Below are positions 22,471-30,524 of a stretch of DNA of 38,040 nucleotides, in pieces. The stretch lies in the NCBI RefSeq assembly GCF_006439025.1, contig NZ_RCYZ01000013.1:46338-84377 (forward strand). The letters are read 5' to 3'. Position 1 is the stretch's first letter, and each line of letters opens with the position of its first letter. The translations under genes were made by a program, and so were the position numbers. Under the pieces are notes generated by a model that searched no databases, was not told the origin of the DNA, and saw only the letters and a list, made by a program, of their open reading frames with translations. The DNA comes from Hymenobacter nivis (GTDB lineage: Bacteria; Bacteroidota; Bacteroidia; Cytophagales; Hymenobacteraceae).

Positions 22471-24894
22471 ATGAAATTTTTACTTTTCGTGTGGGGCAGT
22501 TGGCTGCTGGTCTTCCCGGTGCAAGCCCAGTGGCAGTGGTTAAACCCTTACCCCAACCCGTACGCCAACCAGGTGGTGCGGTTCGTGGACGCCAACCGCG
22601 GGTTTGTCGTGCAGAGCACGGGCACTTTGCTGCGCACCGATGACGCGGGCCAGCACTGGCGCGAAGAACGCCGGGACGACAACTTGGTCAGCGTTGATTT
22701 TTCACGCGACGGGACAGGCTTTTTGCTCAACCGGGCGGGCGTGCTGTGGCGCAGCGCCGACGCGGGCGCCACGTGGGTCCGCGTATCGGCGGCCCCCCAG
22801 CCGGCCCCCAGCGCGTACTACGGCCCTAACCCGCCGCCGCTCCAACTCACCTACGCGCGCGTGCACGCCATCAGCGCCGACACCGTCGTGGAAGTAGGGG
22901 CCAACGCCACCCTGCGGCGCTCGGTCAACGGCGGCCGCACCTGGACCGTGGCGCAGCTGGGGCCCGACGTGCGGGACATCAGCAGCAGTTGCTTCGTGTC
23001 GGGCCGCGTCGGCTTCGTGGGAGCGGGCGGCGGCCGCATCTACAAGACCACCGACGGGGGCGCCACGTGGGCCAAACGCTCGGAAGTGAGTTACGAGCCG
23101 TCGGCCATCACCCTGCTCTATTTTCTGAACAGCCGGGTCGGGTTCGCCCGCCGGGGCTACCGGGACTTGCTGCGCACCGCCGACGGGGGGCTCACCTGGG
23201 CGCTGTACACGCACTCGTTCCTGGAGGGCATCGTCGACATGCACTTTGCCAACGAGCGGGTGGGCCTGGCCGTGGGCGAATACGGCGTGATGTACGCCAC
23301 GGACTCGGGCGGCTTGTCGTGGACGGCCGTCGGGGCGGCGGCCACCGGCGGCTTGTACGGGGGCACGCAGTGGAACGGGGTGCGCTTCACCTCGCCCACC
23401 GACGCCTACGCGGTGGGGCAGGGCCGCCAGGGCACCATCGTCCGCACCACCGACGCCGGGCGCACCTGGCAGGGGCTGTCGCCGCTCGTGGGCAACGTGC
23501 TGGACGTGGTATTTCCCGGGCACGGCCTGGACGGCTACGCGTTGACCACCAACGGGTTGCTCAAGACCGGGGACGGCGGCGATACGTGGGCCGTGCTGCC
23601 CTTTGGCGGCAGCGGGAACCAGCTGGCCTGCCCCGACGCCCGCACGCTGCTCGTCGCCGGCAATTCGGCCCAAGTGCACCGCTCGGACGACGGCGGCCGC
23701 ACCTGGACCGTGGCGCAGCTCAAGCCCACGCTGGGCACGCCGTACGGCGTGCAGCTGCTGAGCCTCTGCATGGTGGACACGCAGACCGGCTACGTGAGCG
23801 GCGATTACAACGGCCTCGACCAGCTTTTTGCCCGCACCACCGACGGCGGGCGCACGTGGCAAACCCTGACGAGTGCCAGCGCGGTGGGCCTGCGGCACCT
23901 GCACTTCGTGAGCGCCAGCGTGGGCTTTGCGGTGCGCTACGGCGAATTATACACCACCCGCGACGGGGGCCAGAACTGGCAGTCGGTCAACGCGCCCTAC
24001 TTCCGCTCGGTGGCCGACGTTTACTTCGTGGACGCCCAGGTGGGCTACGTAATCGGCGAGGAGGGCTACGTGCAAAAAACAACCGACGGCGGCCGCACCT
24101 GGGCCGCCACGCCCCTGAACCGCAGCCGGTCCTACGGCAGTGGCCACCCGGCCCACGTGCAGTTCCGCGACCGCGAAGTGGGCTGCGTGCAGGACGACAA
24201 CGGCAGCATTTTTCGCACCACCGACGGCGGCCGCACGTGGCTCTGGGAGCGCGACCTGGGCTCGCAGGCGATGGGGTACACGCAGGGCGGACGGGCGCTC
24301 GTACTGGGCGGCGGCGGCGGCATGCTGGTGCGCAACGCCGACATTGCCGGTCACGTGCCCTTCGAAGGGCACGTGCTGACCCCCGTGGCGCTCACCGACA
24401 GCAGCGCCCTGCTGGCGGCCACGCTGCGCCACCCCGCCTGCTTTGTCGACAGCGTAGGGTTTGAGTACGCCCCGGCGGCTGGCCCCGGTTTCGTCCAGGC
24501 GCAAACCGTGGCGGCGTTCCCCGTGCCTTGGTACGGCGGCGATTCGGTGCGGGCGGCGGTGCCGCGCGGGCTACGGCCCGCGACCGCATACCGGATGCGC
24601 CTGCGCTTTACCCACAACGGAGCGCGTTTCTACAGCGCCGACACGGTTTTCACCACCCCCGCGTTGGTTGCGCCAGAGCCGGCCGCGTACCCCAACCCGA
24701 CCACCGGCTACGTGCGCGTGGTGCCCCCCCAAAGTCCGCCCGCCACGAGCATCGAGGTCTACTCGCTGCAAGGGAGACACGTGCGTCACGGCAGCGGCCG
24801 GGGCATCGACCTCACCAGCCTGCCGGCCGGGCTCTACCTGCTGCGCGTCAGCGTGGGCAACCAGGTGTACCGCCGCCGTATCGAAAAGCACTAG
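22471..24894 (+). CDS. T9SS-exported YCF48/BNR-repeat protein
   Basis: 807 residues from the ATG at 22471 (MKFLLFVWGSWLLVFPVQAQ, a signal peptide). About ten or more units built around TDGGRTWxxx or DAGQHW with following VGFVxGxxG segments are the Ycf48/BNR pattern of a beta-propeller. They run from about 45 to 640. A fibronectin-like stretch follows (about 640-730). The C-terminus AYPNPTTGYVRVV to the end is a type A sorting domain. The protein is probably displayed on or released from the cell surface by the type IX system. Ligand unknown. The next gene encodes another such protein. Confidence 0.9.
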   Translation: MKFLLFVWGSWLLVFPVQAQWQWLNPYPNPYANQVVRFVDANRGFVVQSTGTLLRTDDAGQHWREERRDDNLVSVDFSRDGTGFLLNRAGVLWRSADAGATWVRVSAAPQPAPSAYYGPNPPPLQLTYARVHAISADTVVEVGANATLRRSVNGGRTWTVAQLGPDVRDISSSCFVSGRVGFVGAGGGRIYKTTDGGATWAKRSEVSYEPSAITLLYFLNSRVGFARRGYRDLLRTADGGLTWALYTHSFLEGIVDMHFANERVGLAVGEYGVMYATDSGGLSWTAVGAAATGGLYGGTQWNGVRFTSPTDAYAVGQGRQGTIVRTTDAGRTWQGLSPLVGNVLDVVFPGHGLDGYALTTNGLLKTGDGGDTWAVLPFGGSGNQLACPDARTLLVAGNSAQVHRSDDGGRTWTVAQLKPTLGTPYGVQLLSLCMVDTQTGYVSGDYNGLDQLFARTTDGGRTWQTLTSASAVGLRHLHFVSASVGFAVRYGELYTTRDGGQNWQSVNAPYFRSVADVYFVDAQVGYVIGEEGYVQKTTDGGRTWAATPLNRSRSYGSGHPAHVQFRDREVGCVQDDNGSIFRTTDGGRTWLWERDLGSQAMGYTQGGRALVLGGGGGMLVRNADIAGHVPFEGHVLTPVALTDSSALLAATLRHPACFVDSVGFEYAPAAGPGFVQAQTVAAFPVPWYGGDSVRAAVPRGLRPATAYRMRLRFTHNGARFYSADTVFTTPALVAPEPAAYPNPTTGYVRVVPPQSPPATSIEVYSLQGRHVRHGSGRGIDLTSLPAGLYLLRVSVGNQVYRRRIEKH

Positions 24895-25003
24895 CCGTCG
24901 CATCAAGCTTCTTTTCTATGAGCACCTATTACTTGGAAAATATCTATAAGGCAACGTGTTGACACGCAACCCTCGTTTTCACTCCAGCCTATCTTTAATA
25001 GCT

Positions 25004-26773
25004 ATGAAGCAACTTATACTATGTGCCGTCTTATGGGTGGCCACCGTTTTACACGCCCAGGCCCAGCAACCCATCACCTGGGACCCCGTCGTGGCCTTGA
25101 GCCAGCGCGTGGCGGACAGCAGCGTGTACGTGACCAAGGTCGTGCCCGACGGGCAGGGCAACCTCTACGTGGCGGGCTCCATCGCCGGGCGCGTGCACCT
25201 GGGCAGCACCACGCTGGAAAGCACCCGCAACTACTACGGCAGCTACACCGGCGACATCTTCGTGGGCAAGTACAGCCTCAGCACCGGGCGTTACCTCTGG
25301 GCCACCAGCACCGGCGGCAACGGCGGGGAGAGTGCCCGCGAACTCGTGGTGGTCGGCAACAGCATTTACCTGGCGGGCACCACCCGCGCCCCTGCCGCCA
25401 CCACCGCCCGGCTCACCTTCGGGGCCACGACGTACACCACCACCGCCGGCTTCTGCCTGTTTGTGGCCAAGCTCACCGACCAGGGCAGCCGCGCCGCCTG
25501 GCAGTGGGGCAAGGTGGGGGTCAACGACTACCTGAGCGATTTGGTGGGCCTGGGCGTGAACGGCACCAGCGTGTACCTGGCCGGCGACCTGTCGGGCACC
25601 ATGAAGTGGGACACCAAAACGGCCAAGAGCAACCAGGCCCTGGCCTACAACGCCGACGACCTGTTGGTGGTCAAAATCACGGACGCGGGCAGCACGGCCA
25701 CCGTGGCCTGGGCGCAGTGCATTGGCAGCGCCACGTACGAAAACGCCGATGCGTTCGCGATGAGCGGCAACAACCTGTACTTTGCCGGCGACTACTTCAA
25801 CACCAGCACCATCGGCGGCACCCCGCTGCCCAACACCGGCACCGGCACCTCGACCGATGCCTTCGTGATTAAGTTGACGGACACGGGCCCCGCCGTCGCG
25901 CCCGTGTGGGTGCAGCACCTGGGCGGCACCGGCACCGACGTGGTCCGGGCGCTGGCGCTGAACGGCAGCACCCTCTACCTGGGCGGCAACACCGGCAGCC
26001 GCCGCCTGGCGCTGGGCCCCGGCCTCGCCCTGGCCGCGCGGGACACGGCCCGCGGCGCCAACACCCCCTTCCTGGCCCGCCTCACCGACGCCGGCCCCAG
26101 CAGCAGCTTCCAGTGGGCCGCGGCCGTACCGGGCGCGGGCGACACGGCGGTTGAGCAACTGCTGCGCGCGGGCGGCCAGCTTTACGTGGGGGGCAGCTTC
26201 TCCGGCGACTCGGTCACGCTGGGCCGCACGGTGCTGCGCAACCGCAACCCCCTCAACACGGACCTCTACGCCCTGCGCCTCGAGGAAACGCCCACCGGGG
26301 CGACCCCGGTCTGGGCGGGACGGCTGGGCAGCACCAGCTACGACTTCCTTTACTCGCTGCTGCTGCTCAATGACCGCCTTTACGTGCAGGCCTATAACAC
26401 CGCGGCCACCACCATCGGTGCCACCGCCGTGCCGGCCGGCACTTCGTACCTGGCGGCGGCCGTTCCCCAAACGCCGCTGGCCACCACCGGGGCGACCACG
26501 CTGCCGGGCACCCGCGTTCACCTGTACCCCAACCCTGCCCACGCGGCGGCCACGCTTGCCCTCGCGGGCCTGCCTGCCCGGGCGACCCACGTGCAACTCA
26601 CCCTGCTCGATGCGACCGGGCGCACCGTCGGCCGGCACCGGCTGGGCACGGCGGGCGGCCCCCTGCCACTGGCCGGGTTGGCCCCGGGGCTGTACGGGGT
26701 CCGGTTGACCGCCCAGGATGCCCAGGGACGGACGCTCGGCGAACTACCGGCGCAACGGGTGAGCGTGTGGTAG
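25004..26773 (+). CDS. T9SS-exported repeat protein, propeller-like
   Basis: 589 residues from the ATG at 25004 (MKQLILCAVLWVATVLHAQAQ, a signal peptide). Repeats with WAQ, NNLYFAGDY, and VIKLTDTGP units resemble those of the protein at 17277, so the two are probably paralogs. The end (HLYPNPAHAAATLAL to the terminal KSVW-like stop region) is a T9SS sorting domain. An ATCTTTAATA sequence just before the ATG may be the -7 region. The gene ends 7 nt before the start of a broken small gene. Confidence 0.87.
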   Translation: MKQLILCAVLWVATVLHAQAQQPITWDPVVALSQRVADSSVYVTKVVPDGQGNLYVAGSIAGRVHLGSTTLESTRNYYGSYTGDIFVGKYSLSTGRYLWATSTGGNGGESARELVVVGNSIYLAGTTRAPAATTARLTFGATTYTTTAGFCLFVAKLTDQGSRAAWQWGKVGVNDYLSDLVGLGVNGTSVYLAGDLSGTMKWDTKTAKSNQALAYNADDLLVVKITDAGSTATVAWAQCIGSATYENADAFAMSGNNLYFAGDYFNTSTIGGTPLPNTGTGTSTDAFVIKLTDTGPAVAPVWVQHLGGTGTDVVRALALNGSTLYLGGNTGSRRLALGPGLALAARDTARGANTPFLARLTDAGPSSSFQWAAAVPGAGDTAVEQLLRAGGQLYVGGSFSGDSVTLGRTVLRNRNPLNTDLYALRLEETPTGATPVWAGRLGSTSYDFLYSLLLLNDRLYVQAYNTAATTIGATAVPAGTSYLAAAVPQTPLATTGATTLPGTRVHLYPNPAHAAATLALAGLPARATHVQLTLLDATGRTVGRHRLGTAGGPLPLAGLAPGLYGVRLTAQDAQGRTLGELPAQRVSVW

Positions 26774-26780
26774 GGGCGCT

Positions 26781-26966
26781 GTGCCTTTCGACACCTCCCG
26801 CCTACGCTCGCCCGTCGTGCCGCTGTGCTGAATCATCCAGCACGGCACCTACCTCGCCCAGCGCTGGGACGAAGCGCGTGGCGTTAACCGCTACCACTGC
26901 GCCGGGGAGGGCCGCGGCTGCTTTGTGGAGGTCGGCCTTGACGACGGGCGCGGGCAGGCCGTGGTA
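26781..26966 (+). pseudogene. Broken third copy of the small gene family
   Basis: Reading from GTG 26781, GTYLAQRWDEARGVNRYH and FVEVGLDD align with the intact copies. The spacing from start to the GTYL motif is exactly 21 residues, as in the other copies. A TGA at 26829-26831 interrupts the frame. After codon 62 it runs into the left end of the Tn3-type unit at 26967, so the last 20 or so residues are lost. It retains no divergent partner. Confidence 0.7.
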
Positions 26967-27004
26967 GGGGTTCTCGTTACAACGGGGCGGAAAATTACGC
27001 TAAG
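26967..27004 (+). repeat. Left terminal inverted repeat of the Tn3-type unit
   Basis: 38 bp from GGGGTTCTCG to ATTACGCTAAG. It differs from the right repeat at two positions. Confidence 0.8.
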
Positions 27005-27031
27005 CTGTTTCGCGGGCTAGTCATGCTTAGC

Positions 27032-27055
27032 AGGATTTCATTTGAATGGCATAAC
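27032..27055 (+). promoter_or_regulatory. Candidate AraC operator, copy 1
   Basis: A 24-bp sequence beginning AGGATTT and ending GAATGGCATAAC, 9 bp before the start of the regulator gene. 21 of 24 positions are shared with the copy at 27965. Confidence 0.6.
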
Positions 27056-27063
27056 TTTACGGT

Positions 27064-27966
27064 ATGCCCGGAAGCGAAACTATCGCCGAGTATTACTACC
27101 GGTACGGCTTGGGACAGCCTGCTACTGGGCAGGTCAGCGCCTACCGGATTGAGGATGTCACGCCCGCCGATTCCTTCCCGTCTCTGCGGCGGGATTTTTA
27201 TAAGATAAAGCTGTTGTGCAACGTGCAGGGCATCTTCTCGTACGCCAACCGACGCATCGAAATCCGGGAGCCCGCCTTGATTTTTGCCAATCCCCGGATT
27301 CCTCATTCCTGGCAGCGACTGGCCGGCCGCCCCACCGGCTATGCGTGCCTGTTCACGGAGGAATTTGTGACCCAACCGCTGAAATCAGGTTCGGTGGCCA
27401 GCTCGCCGCTGTTTCGGGTGGGGGGCGCCCCGGTGCTGTTTCCGCCGCCGGCCGCCGTCGACCGGCTCAGCGGCCTCTTCGAGCAGTTGCTTCGGGAACT
27501 GCCATCTGCGTACATCCACAAGCAGGAGGTGCTGCGTCATTACGTGCAACTACTGTTGCACGAGTCGTTGCAGCTCGTTCCGGCCTTGGCGGATTATCCG
27601 CCGGGCACGGCCGCTACCCGCCTCAGCGTTCGTTTTCTGGATTTGCTGGCCCAGCAGTTTCCCCTGGTGACGCCGCAGCAAGTGCTGGCGCTCAAAAACG
27701 CGAATGAATTCGCCCGGCACCTGGCCGTGCACCCCAACCACCTCAACAAAGCCCTAAAAGAAGTAACAGGCCAGACCACCACTGCCCACCTCGCGGCCAG
27801 CTTAGTGGCCGAGGCCAAAGCTCTGCTGCGGCACAGCGACTGGAGCTTGGCCGAAATCGGCGCCTGCCTGGGCTTCGAGCACGCCTCTAACTTCAATACG
27901 TTCTTTAAAAAGCAGACCGGGCACCCTCCGCATCAGTACCGCCAACAAGGGAGGGAGAATTCATAG
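27064..27966 (+). CDS. AraC-family transcriptional regulator
   Basis: 300 residues, the usual length. The N-terminal about 160 residues are a cupin-like sensing domain (LIFANPRIPHSWQRL, YACLFTEEFV). The C-terminal AraC domain (about 195-295) has two HTHs: NANEFARHLAVHPNHLNKALKEVTG, then WSLAEIGACLGFEHASNFNTFFKKQTGHPPHQYR, the second being the most conserved part. The neighbour is an SDR gene in the same direction, and both are preceded by the same 24-bp sequence, so SDR control is likely. The inducer is unknown. The pair lies inside a Tn3-type unit. Confidence 0.93.
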   Translation: MPGSETIAEYYYRYGLGQPATGQVSAYRIEDVTPADSFPSLRRDFYKIKLLCNVQGIFSYANRRIEIREPALIFANPRIPHSWQRLAGRPTGYACLFTEEFVTQPLKSGSVASSPLFRVGGAPVLFPPPAAVDRLSGLFEQLLRELPSAYIHKQEVLRHYVQLLLHESLQLVPALADYPPGTAATRLSVRFLDLLAQQFPLVTPQQVLALKNANEFARHLAVHPNHLNKALKEVTGQTTTAHLAASLVAEAKALLRHSDWSLAEIGACLGFEHASNFNTFFKKQTGHPPHQYRQQGRENS

Positions 27967-27988
27967 GATTTGGATTGAATGGCATAAC
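27965..27988 (+). promoter_or_regulatory. Candidate AraC operator, copy 2
   Basis: A 24-bp sequence (AGGATTTGG to GGCATAAC) about 60 bp before the SDR start codon, 21 of 24 identical to the copy upstream of the regulator gene. It overlaps the 3' end of the AraC gene. Confidence 0.6.
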
Positions 27989-28047
27989 GAGGCCCAGCTG
28001 GGAGCGGGGACCTTTGTGAAACACATTCACCCATCCTATTCCGCATC

Positions 28048-28785
28048 ATGGACAACATCACCGGCAAAGTCATTATCATCACGGGCGCCAGCAGCGGCAT
28101 TGGCGAAGCTACCGCGCTGTTGCTCGCCGCCCGCGGGGCCAAGGTTGTCTTGGGGGCCCGGGGCACCGACCGGCTAGCCGCGCTGGCGGCTCGCATTACG
28201 GCCGCGGGCGGACAAGTGGCTTACGTCCGCACCGACGTGGCCCGGCGCGACGAGGTAGCCACGCTGGTCCAACTGGCCAGCGAGCAATTCGGCCAGCTGG
28301 ACGTCTTCATCAGCAATGCGGGCATCGGTCCCAATTCCCTGCTCGATGAACTGCAAGTCGAAGATTGGGAGGCCATGATTGACATTAACCTAAAGGGCAT
28401 GTTGTACGGCATTGCCGCTGCCCTGCCGGTCTTTCGCCGGCAGGGTAGCGGTCATTTCATCAACATTCTCTCCACGGCGGGGCTCGTCATCAAGACCACG
28501 ATGGCCGTCTATGCGGGCACGAAAAACGCCGTGCGGGCCATCACCGAGGGGCTGCGCCAAGAGGCCGGCGACAAGTTGCGCGTGACGGGCATCTCGCCGG
28601 GCTTCGTGCAAACCAACTTCGCTGACTCCATGACCAATCCGGCTATTAAGGCCCAAATCGTGGAGAAGATGGGAGAAATTGCCATTCCGCCGGCGGCCAT
28701 TGCCCGGGCCATTGCCTTCGCCATCGAGCAGCCGGCCGAGGTAGATGTGAGCGAAATTGTGATTCGGCCTACCGCGCAGGCTTAG
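28048..28785 (+). CDS. SDR-family oxidoreductase
   Basis: 245 residues, classical SDR length. The cofactor motif TGASSGIG at 12-19 sits in a Rossmann fold. NAG is at 90-92. The catalytic set is Ser142, Tyr155 and Lys159 (YAGTK). The residue after beta-2 is Arg (GARGTDRL), which suits NADP(H) as cofactor. The later part, PGFVQTNFADSM, is typical. Substrate unknown. Probably controlled by the AraC protein encoded before it, since the same 24-bp site precedes both. No gene is seen between its stop and the right inverted repeat. Confidence 0.93.
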   Translation: MDNITGKVIIITGASSGIGEATALLLAARGAKVVLGARGTDRLAALAARITAAGGQVAYVRTDVARRDEVATLVQLASEQFGQLDVFISNAGIGPNSLLDELQVEDWEAMIDINLKGMLYGIAAALPVFRRQGSGHFINILSTAGLVIKTTMAVYAGTKNAVRAITEGLRQEAGDKLRVTGISPGFVQTNFADSMTNPAIKAQIVEKMGEIAIPPAAIARAIAFAIEQPAEVDVSEIVIRPTAQA

Positions 28786-28963
28786 GCGTGCCGGGTGGAT
28801 GGGCAAGGCAGCGTATCACGCCACCAGTTGACTGATGACCGGCTCACAGCAGATGAGTTTCCGCTTTACGATGGCAGCGGTTGGACCATTCAGTTCCTCG
28901 CGCTGAAACGCCGAACGCCGCTCGGGTATGCCGCCTTTATGCAGCAATATGACGCTAAGCCCG

Positions 28964-29001
28964 CTTACCGTAATTTTTCGCCCCGTTGTAACGAGAACCC
29001 C
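28964..29001 (-). repeat. Right terminal inverted repeat of the Tn3-type unit
   Basis: 38 bp read on the minus strand from GGGGTTCTCG to ATTACGGTAAG. The inner 12 bases equal those of Tn3 element 2 at 3171-3211. Confidence 0.8.
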
Positions 29002-29388
29002 GTTCACGGCCGAGGGCCCCACGGGCAACGCCCCGTTATGAAAATCCGGGTGCGACATGGCACCGGCATGCCCCAGCTGCAGGAATATCTTGCCCCCTTC
29101 GCGGTGCACTGCTTCGGTGACCAACTGCCACCCCTCGACCTGCCGCTGGGTGAAGATGCCGGGTACGTTGACGAACCCGATGGCTTGCTGGCTAATCCAC
29201 GTACCCTCGCTCAGAATCAAGCCGGCGGTGGCCCGCTGGCGGTAATAAGTGGCTTGCGCGGCGGTCGGCGCGAGGCCGGCATTCGTAACGCGGCCCCGGG
29301 TCATAGGGGCCATGGCCACGCGGTTGGCTAACCGGAGCCCGCCAAGGGGGAGGGGCGCGAGGAGCGCGAGGGGGTGGGGTTGTTCCAT
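29002..29388 (-). pseudogene. Old Yellow Enzyme (NADH:flavin oxidoreductase), truncated
   Basis: The N-terminal 128 or so residues of an OYE-family enzyme (usual length about 360): LGGLRLANRVAMAPMTRGRV, TYYRQRATAGLILSEGTWIS, GWQLVTEAVHREGGKIFLQLGHAGAMSHPDFH. The FMN-binding N-terminal motifs are intact, but the Tn3-type right end replaces the rest at 29001. The reading frame continues into the unit to 28816 but codes only foreign sequence. It cannot form the full barrel. The divergent gene encodes an HxlR regulator, a common partner of such reductases. Confidence 0.85.
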
Positions 29389-29489
29389 CGGTAGCGGAAG
29401 TTTAAAAAGATACGTACCTTTGCTTGCGATTTGCAAGTGCAAAGATGGAGCATTTTAATTGCAAAAAGCAAGTAAAATAAATCTTTTTT
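29389..29489. promoter_or_regulatory. Divergent control region of hxlR and the OYE gene
   Basis: The plus strand has TACCTTTG (29415-29422), a -7 box for the rightward gene. A CTTGC-GATTT-GCAAG inverted repeat (29423-29437) follows it, and CATCTTTG-like sequence serves the leftward gene. HxlR proteins commonly repress divergent redox genes, so this repeat is a candidate operator. Confidence 0.55.
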
Positions 29490-29906
29490 ATGAAAGAGCT
29501 AAAACAGCGTTCCACTTGCCCCGTGAGCACGTCGCTCGATGTACTAGGCGACAAATGGACTCTGCTACTTATCCGGGATATAGTATTCGTCGGCAAGTCT
29601 ACTTATGGGCAATTCCTGCAGTCGGAGGAAAAAATTGCGACCAATATTCTGGCCGACCGGCTGGCAGTGCTGGAGGCGCAAGGCCTCATAACCAAGGCCG
29701 TGGCTGCCGACAAGAAATCGAAGTTTACCTACCGCCTCACGGAAAAAGGCCTTGATACCGTCCCCCTGATTGTTGAGCTCGTACTGTGGGGAGCTAAGCA
29801 CTGCCCGACCATCGCCGACCCTAGCTTGCTGGCAGAACTTCAGGCCAGCAAAGACACAGCCGTGGAGAAGTATCAGCGACTCGCTCGCGAAAAGGCCTTA
29901 GAATAA
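29490..29906 (+). CDS. HxlR-family transcriptional regulator
   Basis: 138 residues. The HxlR winged helix is clear: CPVSTSLDVLGDKWTLLLIRDIVFVGKSTYGQFL, then the recognition region IATNILADRLAVLEAQGLI, then the wing with YRLTEKGLDTVPLIVELVLWGAKH. Cys10 lies at the usual redox-sensing position of HxlR-type proteins such as YodB and HypR. It is divergent from a broken OYE gene, which was probably its target, so it may now control only itself or other loci. Confidence 0.92.
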   Translation: MKELKQRSTCPVSTSLDVLGDKWTLLLIRDIVFVGKSTYGQFLQSEEKIATNILADRLAVLEAQGLITKAVAADKKSKFTYRLTEKGLDTVPLIVELVLWGAKHCPTIADPSLLAELQASKDTAVEKYQRLAREKALE

Positions 29907-29939
29907 GACTCTATTTCGCCCGCCACCGCGACTACTGTG

Positions 29940-30492
29940 TTGGTAGTCAATTCAAGAAGCTCGGTCCATTCGGCCGAGAGTTGACTAGCTACCTCATCGG
30001 CCCTATATATTTCCGTGAATAAACGACCACGCAAACCGGCTAGTTTTAGTTCGGGGGGGGGGAAAACTGCTCCAGGGGCAGGCTGCCCCAGTTCTCATGC
30101 CACATGGCCTTGTGACCAGCGGCGCAGCGGCTACGCTTGAAGCTAGTCAGGACTTGGCCGGTGCGCGTAAAGATTAGCTAGTTGCAGTGCTCCATCCAGA
30201 ATTAGGCGGCCTTCGCCACGGCCTCATCCTAGCGGGTGATGTACATGATTTTGGTCCAGAATCACTCCGAGGAGTTTATACCACCTTCGTATTTAGTGAA
30301 ATCCTCACCGCCCCAGGTACGGGCCTTGGGATTGATTTTGGCAGCTTCGGCCAAGGCCGTGTGATCTTTCCAGAGATTGAACAGCGCGTTGGGATTCTCG
30401 GCAAACTCGGGCAGCATAACGAGCTGCGCCCGCACCAAGTCAGTACCGTAATCAAGGCCAATAACGTAGGCCGGAGAGGGAGGAGTTAGCAC
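29940..30492 (-). pseudogene. araB: Ribulokinase (araB), decayed with internal deletion
   Basis: The minus strand begins YVIGLDYGTDLVRAQLV, the FGGY-kinase start, then jumps in frame to LPEFAENPNALFNLWKDHTA and WGGEDFTKYEGGINSSE, which in ribulokinase comes about 85 residues later. After a stop the next frame gives FWTKIMYITR, DEAVAKAA, CAAGHKAMWHENWG, interrupted by stops, and after another frameshift LAGLRGRLFTE and DEVAS. A run of nine Gs (about 30053-30061) marks one frameshift. Everything beyond is missing. Clearly inactive. The same strand carries the glycosidase gene upstream. Confidence 0.8.
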
Positions 30493-30524
30493 AGTAGCAG
30501 TTTATAGAGTCACTTCAAAAAGCC

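Larger units (their letters stand above)
26967..29001. mobile_element. Transposase-free Tn3-type unit carrying araC-like and SDR genes
   Basis: 38-bp inverted repeats (36 of 38 identical) bound 2,035 bp. Both begin GGGG at the outer edge and end TAAG inside, as Tn3-family ends do. Inside are an AraC-type regulator and an SDR oxidoreductase, but no transposase or resolvase. The left end cuts copy 3 of the small gene family, and the right end cuts an Old Yellow Enzyme gene. The 5-bp flanks differ (TGGTA left, GTTCA right), so no target duplication is seen. The unit has been rearranged after insertion, or its ends come from different events. It could move if a related transposase acted in trans. 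Confidence 0.75.

Noticed and set aside
22989..24464. Second long plus-strand frame inside the YCF48-repeat gene
   Set aside because: Arg/Gly/His-rich shadow in another phase, with no domain. The YCF48 frame has a signal peptide and sorting domain.
25049..26638. Long minus-strand open frame of 529 codons
   Set aside because: Antisense shadow of the T9SS gene at 25004, low-complexity Gly/Ala/Val/Arg content.
28787..28963. Transposase N-terminal remnant just inside the right end of the Tn3-type unit
   Set aside because: The open frame has a vaguely Tn3-like LKRRTPLGYAAF, but the orientation and position do not fit a Tn3 layout and the similarity is too weak.
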